The position numbers were made by a program, and so were the translations under genes. From Acidobacteriota bacterium (GTDB taxonomy: Bacteria > Acidobacteriota > Terriglobia > Acidiferrales > UBA7541), in the NCBI GenBank assembly GCA_003167215.1, contig PMTV01000029.1, positions 124,001 to 188,000 of the forward strand: a stretch of 64,000 bases of DNA, written 5' to 3'. The notes below the pieces were generated by a model. That model saw only the letters and a list, made by a program, of their open reading frames with translations, had not been told where the DNA came from and made no database searches. Each line of letters opens with the position of its first letter. The first letter of the stretch is position 1. Below, in pieces: positions 27,139 to 39,186 of the stretch.

Positions 27139-30100
27139 GGGTTCTGAGTTGAACTTTGAACCGAGCCGTTTGGGGTAGCCGGCGGATGATCGTTCGCGTG
27201 ATTCGAGCCGTTACGCGGCTTCAAAACGCGCGCCAAATATTTGCCCGTATGGGAGTGCGAATTCCGCGCGACTTGCTCCGGCGTTCCCGAAGCCGCCACC
27301 CGGCCGCCTCCCTCGCCGCCCTCCGGCCCCAGGTCGATCACCCAATCCGAGGATTTGATCACGTCCAGATTGTGCTCGATGATCAGCACCGAAGCCCCGC
27401 CCTCAATTAATTTGCGAAACGCAGTCAAGAGTTTCTGAATATCGTCAAAGTGCAGCCCGGTGGTGGGCTCGTCAAAAATATACAGGATGCCGGTATTCTC
27501 CTGCCGCGTAAGATGCGCCGCAAGTTTCAAGCGTTGTGCTTCGCCGCCTGAAAGGGTGGTGCCCGACTGGCCCAGCCGTAGATACCCAAGGCCAACTTCT
27601 TCGAGCACCCGAAGCCGCGCGGTGACCTTCGGATTCGCCGCGAAAAATGTGAGCGCCTCGCGCACGGTCATTTGCAGAACGTCGTGAATATTTTTCTCTT
27701 TGTAACGCACGTCCAGCACTGCGCTCTTATAACGTGTCCCGCGGCATTCTTCGCAGATCAACTCAACGTCTGCCAGAAAACGCATCTCCACCGTGACTGT
27801 GCCGTCGCCCTGGCACGTTTCGCACCGCCCGCCGGGAATGTTGAACGAAAAATGCCCGGGCGTGAATCCGCGTTTCTTAGCTTCCGGAGTGGACGCGAAG
27901 ACTTCTCGTATGGGATCGAACGCTTTCAAATACGTGGCCGGATTCGAACGCGGCGTGCGGCCGATGGCGGACTGATCGACCATCTCCACCGCCGTCACTG
28001 CGGCGTCACCTTCCAAACGATCGCAGCACTCGCGCCAGTTTCCGCCCGTGCGCTTCAGCTGCAGCGCTTTGTACAGCACGTCATAAACCAGCGTGGATTT
28101 TCCCGAGCCGGACACTCCCGTAACGGCGACAAGCATTCCCAGCGGAACCATCACGTCAATATTCTTTAGATTGTGGCTGTGGGCGCCAATGATCTTCAGG
28201 AATTTGCCTTGCGTTTTGCGGCGTTGCGCCGGCAGCGCCACTTTCAAATCGCCCCGCAGGTAGCGTGCGGTCAGCGATTGAGGATCCGCGAGCATCGCGT
28301 CGCGCGTTCCTGCAAACATTAATTTCCCGCCATGTTCACCAGCGCCCGGGCCGAGTTCCAAAATGTGATCGGCGCCGAGAATTGTGTCCGGATCATGTTC
28401 CACCACCAGCAGCGTATTTCCCAAATCTCGCAGCCCCTTCAAAATTTCAATCAGGCGGTTCGTATCGCGCGGATGCAATCCGATAGAGGGTTCATCCAAA
28501 ACGTATAACGCGCCAACCAGATGAGATCCGAGCGAAGTCGCGAGTTGTATCCGCTGCGCTTCGCCGCCCGACAGAGTGGAAGTGAGCCGGTCGAGCGTCA
28601 AGTAATCCAGCCCCACTTCGTCCAGAAACCTCAAGCGCAGCTGAATTTCTTCCAGAACTTTTTCGACGATGGTTGCTTCCGCCGGAGTGAGCGTAAGGCT
28701 TGCGAAAAACGGACGCGCCTCCTTCACCGTCATCTGGCAGACTTCCGTGATCGACCGCCCCGCAATTTTCACCGCGCGAGCTTCGGCGCGAAGCCTGGTT
28801 CCATGGCAGTCAGGACACGTTGCGTAGCCGCGGTAGCGGCTGAGGAATACGCGCACGTGCAGCTTGTATTTTTTTCGCTCCAGGAATCCGAAAAAGCCCT
28901 GCACGCCTTCGTATTTTTCTTTGCGGTCGCCTTCGATGATGGCGTCGCGCTGCGCAGCGGTCAGCTCGCGGAAGGGAACGTCAACCGGAATTCCTTTGGC
29001 GCGCGCGTATCGGCGCATGTCCATCGCGAGCTGCCGATAGCGCGGTTTGGTCCACGGCTGGATCGCGCCATCGGCGAGCGATTTGCTCTTGTCCGGGATC
29101 ACTCGGTCGATATCAAAATCAATCGTGTTGCCAAAGCCCTGGCAGCGCGGGCAAGCGCCGTACGGGCTGTTGAACGAGAAAAGGCGCGGCTCCGGCTCCT
29201 GATATGTCGCGCCGCATTTCTTGCATTCGAACCGCTCGTTGAACACAAGCCGCTCCGGCGTTGCGCCAGGAGCGTCGGGCACGAATTCCAGGATGGCCTC
29301 GCCCGGCCCTTCGCGATAGCAAATCTCAATGGAGTCCATCAACCGCGAACGTATTTCCGGCCCCAGCGCCAGCCGGTCGACCACCACGTACACAGGCCTC
29401 GTGAAATCCACATCCAGCAATTCTTCCGGCGTGGAAAATTCGAAGACCCGCCCGGCTTGATATAGCCGGTTGAAGCCGCGCTTGCGCAAGGCGATCAACG
29501 ATTCCCGAACCGTTTCCTGCGTCACGCGAACTGCTTTGCGCGAACGAACCGCCTGCGGCGTGTTCGTCGCCGCTTCAGGAGTGAATTTCAATTCGTAGAG
29601 AAGGTAGAACCTGCGCCCGGCGGGAAGCGCAAGGACGCGCGCGGCGATCTCATCGTGCGTATCTCTTCGCACCTCTTCTCCGCACCGCAGGCACAACGTG
29701 CGTCCGATGCGCGCGAAAAGCAGGCGGAGATAGTCGTAAATTTCCGTCGCGGTCGCCACTGTGGACCGCGGGTTGCGCGTGGAGTTCTTTTGCCGGATCG
29801 AAATGGCCGGAGCAATCCCCGTGATTTCGTCCACGTCCGGCTTTTCGATGCGCTCCAGGAACTGCCGCGCGTAGGCCGAAAGCGATTCGATGTAGCGGCG
29901 CTGGCCTTCCGCGTAAAGCGTGTCGAACGCCAGGCTCGATTTGCCCGACCCGGAAACTCCCGTCACCACCGTAATGGCGTTGTGCGGGATCACGAAATCA
30001 ATATTTTTCAGGTTGTGAACGCGCGCCCCGCGAACGCGTATTTCTTCCACGTCACCGGGCACCTCCGGACGCAAGACCGAGTCAGGAGCCTCGTTAGTGG

Positions 30101-30140
30101 TGGAGGCAGCAGCAAGCTTGTCTGTGGGTTTTGTCGGCAT
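27135..30140 (-). CDS. uvrA: Excinuclease ABC subunit A
   Basis: This is the 1001-residue damage-recognition ATPase of nucleotide excision repair. The first Walker A is TGVSGSGKSSLAFDTLYAEG and the second is TGVSGSGKSTLVYDVL. ABC signatures TLSGGEAQRIQLA and TLSGGEAQRLKLA are present. Zinc modules are visible in CKKCGATYQE, CPDCHGTRL and CETCQGDG...CEECRGTRY. The first ~30 residues are an unconserved extension before the family start (IRVRGARVHNLKNID). It heads a five-gene minus-strand operon with TPR, two secreted proteins and a SprT-like gene. Confidence 0.97.
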   Translation of the reverse strand: MPTKPTDKLAAASTTNEAPDSVLRPEVPGDVEEIRVRGARVHNLKNIDFVIPHNAITVVTGVSGSGKSSLAFDTLYAEGQRRYIESLSAYARQFLERIEKPDVDEITGIAPAISIRQKNSTRNPRSTVATATEIYDYLRLLFARIGRTLCLRCGEEVRRDTHDEIAARVLALPAGRRFYLLYELKFTPEAATNTPQAVRSRKAVRVTQETVRESLIALRKRGFNRLYQAGRVFEFSTPEELLDVDFTRPVYVVVDRLALGPEIRSRLMDSIEICYREGPGEAILEFVPDAPGATPERLVFNERFECKKCGATYQEPEPRLFSFNSPYGACPRCQGFGNTIDFDIDRVIPDKSKSLADGAIQPWTKPRYRQLAMDMRRYARAKGIPVDVPFRELTAAQRDAIIEGDRKEKYEGVQGFFGFLERKKYKLHVRVFLSRYRGYATCPDCHGTRLRAEARAVKIAGRSITEVCQMTVKEARPFFASLTLTPAEATIVEKVLEEIQLRLRFLDEVGLDYLTLDRLTSTLSGGEAQRIQLATSLGSHLVGALYVLDEPSIGLHPRDTNRLIEILKGLRDLGNTLLVVEHDPDTILGADHILELGPGAGEHGGKLMFAGTRDAMLADPQSLTARYLRGDLKVALPAQRRKTQGKFLKIIGAHSHNLKNIDVMVPLGMLVAVTGVSGSGKSTLVYDVLYKALQLKRTGGNWRECCDRLEGDAAVTAVEMVDQSAIGRTPRSNPATYLKAFDPIREVFASTPEAKKRGFTPGHFSFNIPGGRCETCQGDGTVTVEMRFLADVELICEECRGTRYKSAVLDVRYKEKNIHDVLQMTVREALTFFAANPKVTARLRVLEEVGLGYLRLGQSGTTLSGGEAQRLKLAAHLTRQENTGILYIFDEPTTGLHFDDIQKLLTAFRKLIEGGASVLIIEHNLDVIKSSDWVIDLGPEGGEGGGRVAASGTPEQVARNSHSHTGKYLARVLKPRNGSNHANDHPPATPNGSVQSSTQNP

Positions 30141-30155
30141 GCGTGTAAACCAATA

Positions 30156-30184
30156 ATTATACGCCGCCTCGTCAAGCCGGGCAA
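30156..30184 (-). promoter_or_regulatory. Putative sigma70 promoter of uvrA with very short leader
   Basis: On the minus strand TTGCCC (30184-30179) and a perfect TATAAT (30161-30156) are 17 bp apart. Transcription would begin about 9 nt before the uvrA ATG (30140), leaving no room for an SD, and none is seen. No LexA-type palindrome is obvious. Confidence 0.5.
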
Positions 30185-30326
30185 ATCGCCTTCCGCCGCC
30201 TTAATGGTACAGTTTGACCGCAGCTATCGGCCCGGTTCGGACCTTAGGGAAACTCCCCGAGTCACGGCCTGATGTTACTCTTGCTGTCGTTCGAGTTTGA
30301 TCAGCTAGGCGGGCACAGTGATTTTC

Positions 30327-30845
30327 ATGGAGACACAGCGATTGCTCTTTCGCACGCACGAGCCTCAGGATGAGCCCGATTTTATCAGTATGCATACAGA
30401 CCCCGAAGTCCGGCGTTACGTGGGAGGCCGAGCATGGCCTCTCGAAAAAGCGCGCACTCGTTTTCGGGAAGAATATCTAGGTTGGCCAAAAGAAATTTAT
30501 GGCCTGTGGGCCACAATTCTTAAAGAAAAAACGAAATACATCGGATGTTGTGGCTTGCGTGCCGGCAACACCACAAGCGAAGCTCACCTCGGGTACTATC
30601 TTGCCCGGCCTTATTGGGGCCGCGGGCTTGCCTCTGAGGCATCCCAAGCTTTCATCGACGTCGCCTTCACCCGCTTGCGTTTAGCACGCCTCCTGGCCGA
30701 CGTGGAAAAAGGGAACGATCCGTCGGAACATATCTTGCAGAAGTTCGGATTCAAATTTATTAGTTCCGAAGAGCTTCCCGCCAGCCGCCGCATTCTAAAC
30801 TTTTACGAGCTCATGAAATCAGAATGGGAAAAGAAATTAACTTAG
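30327..30845 (+). CDS. GNAT N-acetyltransferase (RimJ/RimL type)
   Basis: About 172 residues with the RimJ/RimL pattern. It begins METQRLLFRTHEPQDEPDFI, acetyl-CoA-loop-like GYYLARPYWGRGLASEASQAF occurs in the middle, and KGNDPSEHILQKFGFK lies near the end. It transfers an acetyl group from acetyl-CoA to an amine, but the substrate cannot be told. The ATG at 30327 is preferred over GTG 30318. It stands alone. Confidence 0.85.
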   Translation: METQRLLFRTHEPQDEPDFISMHTDPEVRRYVGGRAWPLEKARTRFREEYLGWPKEIYGLWATILKEKTKYIGCCGLRAGNTTSEAHLGYYLARPYWGRGLASEASQAFIDVAFTRLRLARLLADVEKGNDPSEHILQKFGFKFISSEELPASRRILNFYELMKSEWEKKLT

Positions 30846-30980
30846 TACCGCGTTGACGTTGAATGCTGCGGACTCAGAAGGGAAACGGAATGGGCGCGCC
30901 ATGCGTCAATTATTAAGGTGTAAAATGAAATACTAACTACTTGCCTGCGAAGTTCACGAATCACGAGGAGAAAAATTCAT

Positions 30981-31763
30981 ATGAAACTCAAAGTGCGGCT
31001 CATCTACGTAGGCCTGCTGGTTTTACTACCCTCTGTGATCTTCGCTCAAACACGCAAGCCGTTAACCAACGAAGACATCGTCAGCATGACCAAACAAGGA
31101 TTCGACGCGCCTCTAATTGAGAAGGCGATTCAGACCGGAGGCAGTAACTTTGACGTCTCGGCCCAGGCGCTAGTGGACCTTAAAAATGCAGGCGTCAGTC
31201 AGGACGTGATGGCGGCGATGTTGTCCGCGCATAGCAGCGAAGCTCCAGCATCCAATGAAGCGGCGGCCGTGGCAGTAGTCACGCCTAACGCTACAACCAT
31301 GGATGTGTCTAAGCGCGCGTGCACGCCCGGCAACGGCTGTCTCCTAAGAGAAGGCGATCAAATTCCTCTAAAGTTTGCAAACGATCTGAATTCGAAAACT
31401 GCTGCGGACGGCGATACCGTCGAATTCGTTCACGACGATGATTTGAAAGTCGGAGACACAATCGTAGTTCCGAAAGGCGCCCATGCTCTCGCCACCGTAA
31501 CGAATGTGAAGCGGGCAGGAATGATGGGGAAGCCCGGCGAACTAAACGTACAACTGCAATATCTAGTGGCCGGCGATACCCGCATCAGAATCCGCGGCAC
31601 CAAAGGGCGCGAAGGTCAGAGCGCGACCGGCGCGACGGTAGCTCTCACCGTCCTTTTCGGACCCATCGGATTGATCAAGCATGGAAAGGAAGTCGATATG
31701 CCGGCTGGAACACCGCTAGTCGCTTATGTAGACCAGGACATCTCACTCCCGCCGATTAAGTGA
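30981..31763 (+). CDS. Secreted protein of unknown function with 'LTNEDIV' repeat-like N-domain
   Basis: The 260-residue protein has a signal peptide (LIYVGLLVLLPSVIFAQ) and a strong SD (GAGGAGA). The first mature domain (KPLTNEDIVSMTKQGFDAPL through ALVDLKNAGVSQDVMAAML) is a helical module common in secreted Acidobacteria proteins. The second half is beta-rich (LKVGDTIVVPKGAHALATVT) and ends in a Gly/Val-rich stretch (GATVALTVLFGPIGLIKHG) before a short tail. No enzyme motif is seen. Confidence 0.7.
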   Translation: MKLKVRLIYVGLLVLLPSVIFAQTRKPLTNEDIVSMTKQGFDAPLIEKAIQTGGSNFDVSAQALVDLKNAGVSQDVMAAMLSAHSSEAPASNEAAAVAVVTPNATTMDVSKRACTPGNGCLLREGDQIPLKFANDLNSKTAADGDTVEFVHDDDLKVGDTIVVPKGAHALATVTNVKRAGMMGKPGELNVQLQYLVAGDTRIRIRGTKGREGQSATGATVALTVLFGPIGLIKHGKEVDMPAGTPLVAYVDQDISLPPIK

Positions 31764-31818
31764 GCCCTGGCTTTGCAGTCACCCGCAGAAAATCCGGCCG
31801 CTCTGGTAAAATGCCGCC

Positions 31819-33009
31819 GTGCCTGCAGCCAACCCACATTTTGACCGTGTGATCTGGATCGTCCTCGATAGCGTCGGCATCGGCGAATTGCCGGACGCCG
31901 CCGATTACGGCGACGTGGGACGCGACACACTGGGTCACATCGCACGCTCCCGCCCGCTGAAACTTCCAAACCTCGTTCGCCTCGGCCTCGCGAATATCAA
32001 GCCGCTCGCGAATCTGCAGCCTTCAGCAAAACCCGCGGCTAGCTACGGAAAGGGTTCCACGGTTTCTCCGGGCAAGGACACAACGACAGGACACTGGGAA
32101 ATGGCCGGCATTTGGCTAGAGCAAGCCTTCCCCGTGTATCCGCACGGCTTTCCAAAATCGCTGATTGCGGAATTCGAGTTTCGAATCGGGCGCCGCACGC
32201 TCGGAAATAAGCCGGCATCAGGAACGGAGATCATCAAGGAACTGGGCGAAGAACATGTGCGCACAGGATTCCCGATCGTGTACACCTCCGGCGACAGCGT
32301 ATTTCAAATTGCCGCGCACGAGGACGTAATTCCGATTGCCGATCTCTACCGCATGTGCGAGGTCGCGCGCAAACTGCTCCATGGCCCGAATCGTGTAGGC
32401 CGCGTGATCGCGAGGCCCTTCACCGGGACGACCGGAAATTTTCGCCGCACAGAGCGCCGCCATGACTACGCCGTCGAGCCGCCGCGCCCCATGCTGCTAG
32501 ACGCGCTCGCGGACGCCAAAACCCCGGTTTTCGGCGTGGGCAAGATTCGCGACATCTACAACGGTCGCGGCGTGGACGACTATGTCACCACAAAAAATAA
32601 CGCTGAGGGCATGGCTAAGCTCACCGAAGCGCTCGCGCAGCGCCCGAGCGGACTAATTTTCGCAAACCTCGTGGATTTCGACATGCTCTTCGGCCATCGT
32701 AAAGATGTGGAAGGCTTCGCACGGTCTCTGGAAGAATTTGACGCGCTGCTGGGACCCTTTCTCGACGTCTTGCGCCCTTCGGATTTGCTCCTCATCACCG
32801 CCGACCACGGTTGCGACCCCGATCCCGTAAATCCCACCACGGATCATTCCCGCGAGTACGTCCCCATACTCGCTTACAATCCAAGCTCGCCTAGCGGCAC
32901 GAATCTTGGCACTCGCGCAACCCTCGCCGACATGGGCCAGACCATCGCCGAAAATTTCTACACGAGTATCCCCCACGGCACTAGCTTCCTCAATTCGCTT
33001 GCTGGTTAG
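31819..33009 (+). CDS. deoB: Phosphopentomutase
   Basis: The 396-residue alkaline-phosphatase-superfamily enzyme converts (deoxy)ribose-1-phosphate to the 5-phosphate. Metal motifs are VIWIVLDSVGIGELPDA at the start and LLITADHGCDPDP, then TTDHSREYVPIL near the end. The catalytic Thr is in PGKDTTTGHWEM. It starts with GTG 31819. It feeds deoC (1141) and nucleoside salvage with hpt, but it lies 30 kb away as a single gene. Confidence 0.94.
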   Translation: MPAANPHFDRVIWIVLDSVGIGELPDAADYGDVGRDTLGHIARSRPLKLPNLVRLGLANIKPLANLQPSAKPAASYGKGSTVSPGKDTTTGHWEMAGIWLEQAFPVYPHGFPKSLIAEFEFRIGRRTLGNKPASGTEIIKELGEEHVRTGFPIVYTSGDSVFQIAAHEDVIPIADLYRMCEVARKLLHGPNRVGRVIARPFTGTTGNFRRTERRHDYAVEPPRPMLLDALADAKTPVFGVGKIRDIYNGRGVDDYVTTKNNAEGMAKLTEALAQRPSGLIFANLVDFDMLFGHRKDVEGFARSLEEFDALLGPFLDVLRPSDLLLITADHGCDPDPVNPTTDHSREYVPILAYNPSSPSGTNLGTRATLADMGQTIAENFYTSIPHGTSFLNSLAG

Positions 33010-33109
33010 TTTCAGTGTCTGCGTCGAAATCTCAGGGAGGATTCATTAGGGCGCAGCATTGCGATGCGGGCGCGTTCCAGCACGGACGCACCCAACTTCG
33101 CAAGCCCGG

Positions 33110-34195
33110 CTAGTTACCCGTAGCCGTTTTACTTGCGTAGTATCCCGTGCGCGTGCGGACGGAAAGTTTTCCATGCCCCTTTGGCGGAATCAGTTCAAGT
33201 CTTACGGAGCGGAACGTGCCGTCCCTAGCCGTATTCGTGGGGTAGTACCCGATGGTGTACTGATTGCGAATATCTCTCGCGATCTCCGTGCAGACAGAAT
33301 CCACGTCGGCTAGATTGTCCGGGAAGAAGGCCAGCCCGCCAGTGGCTTCCGTGAGTGTACTCAAATCTTTTTTTGATTTTCGCACCATTTTCTTGTTGCT
33401 CTTGCGATCCTCATCGCTGAAGACGCCCACCGCGTAAATCACGGCGTTCGATTGCACCGCCGCTTTCACTGTATAGGCGAAATCCTTGCGGCTGGCGTCA
33501 TCGTCGCCATCCGTGATCACCAGCAGAACACGTTTGTCCTTGTGCCCCTTCTTAAGATGGTCCAACGATCCGATAATCGCGTCGTACAGCGCCGTGCTGC
33601 CCCGCGTATCGATTTTCTCCAGCGCTTCGTGAAGTTCCTCGGGATTGCTGGTGAAATCCTCGTCCAGGTCCAGATAATATTCGTCATTGAAATTCACCAC
33701 GAAGACTTCGTCCGCGGTATTGCTGGTTCGCACGAACGACAGCGCCGCTTCGTTCACCTGCGCGCGCTTGTCCTTCATGCTGCCGCTGTTGTCAATCACC
33801 AGCCCCATCGTCACCGGCACATCTTCTTTCGTAAATACTGAGATTTTCTGTTCGATTTTGTCTTCAAAGACCCGAAAATTGTCCCTGGGGATATCCGGGA
33901 CAAACTGCCCCTTTTCATCCACGACGGTCGCATGCAATACCACCAGGTCGACAACATTCTTGATTGTGGTGCTTTGGCCTTGCGTTCCCGGTGTCTGCGG
34001 GGGAGGGGGGCTCGGCGGAAGCGGATTTTGCGCGCGCAAGCAGGGGCCAGCGCAGAGCAATGCCAGCAAGAGCAGCGAAATTGTCGCCGAATGCTTAATG
34101 GCCGGGCGCGTAATAGCCTGACCTGGCGTAAACGGTAAGCGGTGGAAGTCCCTTGGGAGGACGCAGCTTAACTTTGACTTTCCGCCATTTTCCAT
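33110..34195 (-). CDS. Secreted VWFA-domain protein (acidobacterial VWFA-related family)
   Basis: Residues after the signal form a Pro-rich linker, a beta region (VVLHATVVDEKGQFVPDIPR) and a VWFA domain with MIDAS motif DNSGSMKDKR. The C-terminus ends with a conserved beta segment (FRSVRLELIPPKGHGKLSVR). This matches the lineage-specific VWFA-related family. The only ATG/GTG/TTG starts (34195 or 34231) overlap the upstream gene by about 100 bp. An ATT at 34099 would give an ideal signal peptide start (KHSATISLLLLALLCAGPCL). The sequence favours export and a paralogous relation to the next gene upstream. Confidence 0.85.
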   Translation of the reverse strand: MENGGKSKLSCVLPRDFHRLPFTPGQAITRPAIKHSATISLLLLALLCAGPCLRAQNPLPPSPPPPQTPGTQGQSTTIKNVVDLVVLHATVVDEKGQFVPDIPRDNFRVFEDKIEQKISVFTKEDVPVTMGLVIDNSGSMKDKRAQVNEAALSFVRTSNTADEVFVVNFNDEYYLDLDEDFTSNPEELHEALEKIDTRGSTALYDAIIGSLDHLKKGHKDKRVLLVITDGDDDASRKDFAYTVKAAVQSNAVIYAVGVFSDEDRKSNKKMVRKSKKDLSTLTEATGGLAFFPDNLADVDSVCTEIARDIRNQYTIGYYPTNTARDGTFRSVRLELIPPKGHGKLSVRTRTGYYASKTATGN

Positions 34196-35162
34196 CGTGC
34201 GTCCGGTTGCTTGGTCTGTATCCAACCACATATTGGTTCCGCAACTCCATGCTGATTTTCGACGCGATGTCGGGCATGTCGCCCATGCTGGTGACAGCGA
34301 AGGCGCGCCCGCCGGTCATTTCCGTCAATTCTGACAGTAGCGACGGTCCCAGCCGTTCTTCCACTGTCGAACCGCCGCCTTCATCATACAAACCGATAGC
34401 GTAAATCTGCACATCCGCTTCTCTTGCATACTTCCGGATGTCGGTTTCCGTGTAGCGGCTATGATTATCGCCTCCGTCAGATATGACGAGCAATGCTTTC
34501 TTTGTGTTGTGTGCGCCTTTCATTTCGCTGAGGCCCAGATAAATTCCATCCAGCAAAGCCGTTTGCCCGTGCGCGGACGTAAACATCAGCCGGTTCTGCA
34601 AATCTTCAACGCTGGCTGTGAACGGGCTGGTCAGTTGCGCGCGATCGTTGAAATTAATCAGGAGGAACTCATCTTTTGGATTCGCGGTACGGAAAAACTG
34701 AACCGCCGCCTGCCGGGACTTTTCGATCTTGTCGCTCATGCTCCCGCTCATATCGAAAATCACGCCGATCGATATGGGCACGTCCTCGCCCGAAAAGCGC
34801 AGAACTTCCTGCTCTACTCCGTCTTCAAAAATGCGGAAGTTGCTTTGTTCCAGCCCGGTCACAAGCCGCCCATAAGGATCGGTCACAGTAACATTGATCA
34901 GCGCTAAATCTGTTTCCGCCTTCAGCGCCTTGCCCTTCTCTATTCGTTGCGAGTTTTCAGTTGGAACTGGTCCCGCGGGAGTTGCTTCTTGGGACCACGC
35001 ATGAGGGCATACGCACGCGAACACTGCTAGAGCCGCGCAAAGCGCTGCCAGGGAATAGTTCCGCAACCGAACGCGTGCGCGGACTAGCAACTGGACCCCC
35101 GAAAATAACGCGAAACTCACGCAGCGCCGCGAGTCTCTGTGTCTCTTGTGCGATTGTAGCAC
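34095..35162 (-). CDS. Secreted VWFA-domain protein (acidobacterial VWFA-related family)
   Basis: The 355-residue protein has a long basic N-terminus then a signal segment (YSLAALCAALAVFACVCPHA). The VWFA domain has MIDAS DMSGSMSDKI. It is clearly a paralogue of the downstream gene (same FRIFEDGVEQEVLRFSGEDV-type lead-in, and both end RSGYYA / RTGYYA). In the family, these are surface or periplasmic adhesion-like proteins of unknown partner. The two genes are tandem and overlap or abut, implying one transcript. Confidence 0.87.
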   Translation of the reverse strand: MLQSHKRHRDSRRCVSFALFSGVQLLVRARVRLRNYSLAALCAALAVFACVCPHAWSQEATPAGPVPTENSQRIEKGKALKAETDLALINVTVTDPYGRLVTGLEQSNFRIFEDGVEQEVLRFSGEDVPISIGVIFDMSGSMSDKIEKSRQAAVQFFRTANPKDEFLLINFNDRAQLTSPFTASVEDLQNRLMFTSAHGQTALLDGIYLGLSEMKGAHNTKKALLVISDGGDNHSRYTETDIRKYAREADVQIYAIGLYDEGGGSTVEERLGPSLLSELTEMTGGRAFAVTSMGDMPDIASKISMELRNQYVVGYRPSNRTHDGKWRKVKVKLRPPKGLPPLTVYARSGYYAPGH

Positions 35163-35283
35163 TCGCTTCTTCTAAAGCAAGCGGCACCTTTCAGTATTTT
35201 CATAGTAGTCCGGCAGTACCCGCCGCAACCGCCATCCCCTCCATGCTAATATGCGAGCTGCACGCGAACGTTAGCGGGTTCTC

Positions 35284-36045
35284 ATGAATTCAGCCCAGGC
35301 GAAAAAGATTTTGGTGGTGGTTCCGGCGCGTTACGCTTCGGTTCGATTTCCCGGCAAGCCTTTGGCCCAGATCGCCGGTCGCCCAATGATCCAGCACGTC
35401 GTGGAACGCTTGCGCGAAGCCGCTGGCGCGCCCCGCATAATAGTCGCCACCGAAGACCAGCGCATCAAGGACGCGGTAACATCCTTCGGCGCGGAAGCAA
35501 TCCTGACTCGCGCCGACCACCGTACCGGTACCGATCGAGTCGCGGAAGTTGCCGTGCACATCCCCGCCGACATCTACGTTAACGTGCAGGGCGATGAACC
35601 GTTGATCGATTCCGCCTCCGTGGACGCGGTCATCCAGGCTCTCGCCGGCGACGACTCAATGCAAGTTGCCACGCCCTGTGCTGCCATCACCAAGCCCAAC
35701 GACATCATGGATCCCAACGTGGTGAAAGTTGTCCGCGATTTCGACGGCAACGCCCTCTATTTTTCGCGCGCGCCCATTCCTTGGGTCCGCGACACCGGCG
35801 CGAAGGTCGCCGCCGAGCATTGGAAGCACATCGGGCTTTACGGTTATCGCCGCGACGCCCTGCTCGAGTTTCCCACCCTTCCTCCGGGTGAACTCGAGCG
35901 CATCGAACAACTCGAACAGCTTCGCTGGCTCGAAAACGGCTTTCACATCGGCGTAGTAGAAGCGGATTACGACGGCGTTAGCGTCGATCTACCCGCCGAC
36001 GTCGAGCGCGTCGAAAAAATATTGCGCGAAGGCCCGGCGAAGTAA
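35284..36045 (+). CDS. kdsB: CMP-Kdo synthetase (3-deoxy-manno-octulosonate cytidylyltransferase)
   Basis: The 253-residue enzyme activates Kdo with CTP for lipid A-core synthesis. It begins KILVVVPARYASVRFPGKPL (nucleotide-binding loop), with NVQGDEPLI for metal binding and LYFSRAPIPWVRD. It lies upstream of pyrG, which makes its CTP substrate, and of kdsA-kdsD-kdsC, so the Kdo route is complete up to CMP-Kdo in this window. Confidence 0.95.
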   Translation: MNSAQAKKILVVVPARYASVRFPGKPLAQIAGRPMIQHVVERLREAAGAPRIIVATEDQRIKDAVTSFGAEAILTRADHRTGTDRVAEVAVHIPADIYVNVQGDEPLIDSASVDAVIQALAGDDSMQVATPCAAITKPNDIMDPNVVKVVRDFDGNALYFSRAPIPWVRDTGAKVAAEHWKHIGLYGYRRDALLEFPTLPPGELERIEQLEQLRWLENGFHIGVVEADYDGVSVDLPADVERVEKILREGPAK

Positions 36046-36129
36046 CCGCCTCCGGGCCAGACCAACCTCTAAACCGTCCGCAGCGTATTTACTCGGCGAA
36101 TCGCATCAAAATAAAAATTGAAAACGTGA

Positions 36130-38837
<2,708 letters not shown>

Positions 38838-39186
38838 CTGTCCCCTCTCTCCATCATTTCCTTATGAAGGTAGTATCATATTGGTGATTCAAAAGCTCAT
38901 CATTTATTACGGCTAGAATACTTAGCAAATGTCTAATGGGCCCAGAATTGCGCCTCATTGCCAAGGCGGCTCCGAATATGTCCACAACATCCAGATCCTT
39001 GAATTTCGCTTAATCGCGTGCTAGCGTCGGTCGTGATTAAAATTGAATATCGTCGAGCGCCTCAGCAAGGGCTAACCCAGGCCCTTCGCCAAGCCCTAAT
39101 CTCGGGCTCCCCAGCTACGAATAGGACTTCAAATTCGAGTTACCCGGCTGCATTTCTATCCGGCACAGCCCAATATATAGAAATGG
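38838..39186. other. Gene-free spacer left of the transposon
   Basis: About 350 bp of lower-GC DNA between the methyltransferase start and the element. I see no convincing gene here. It holds a small AGCCC/GGGCT hairpin near 39092-39108 and the sequence GCATTTCTATCCGG (39150-39163), which recurs with one change at 41640-41653 on the far side of the element. The last 8 bases (39179-39186) are the left target duplication. Confidence 0.5.
39179..39186. repeat. Left target-site duplication (AGAAATGG)
   Basis: Exact 8-base match to 41603-41610; the bases beyond it differ on both sides. Confidence 0.8.
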
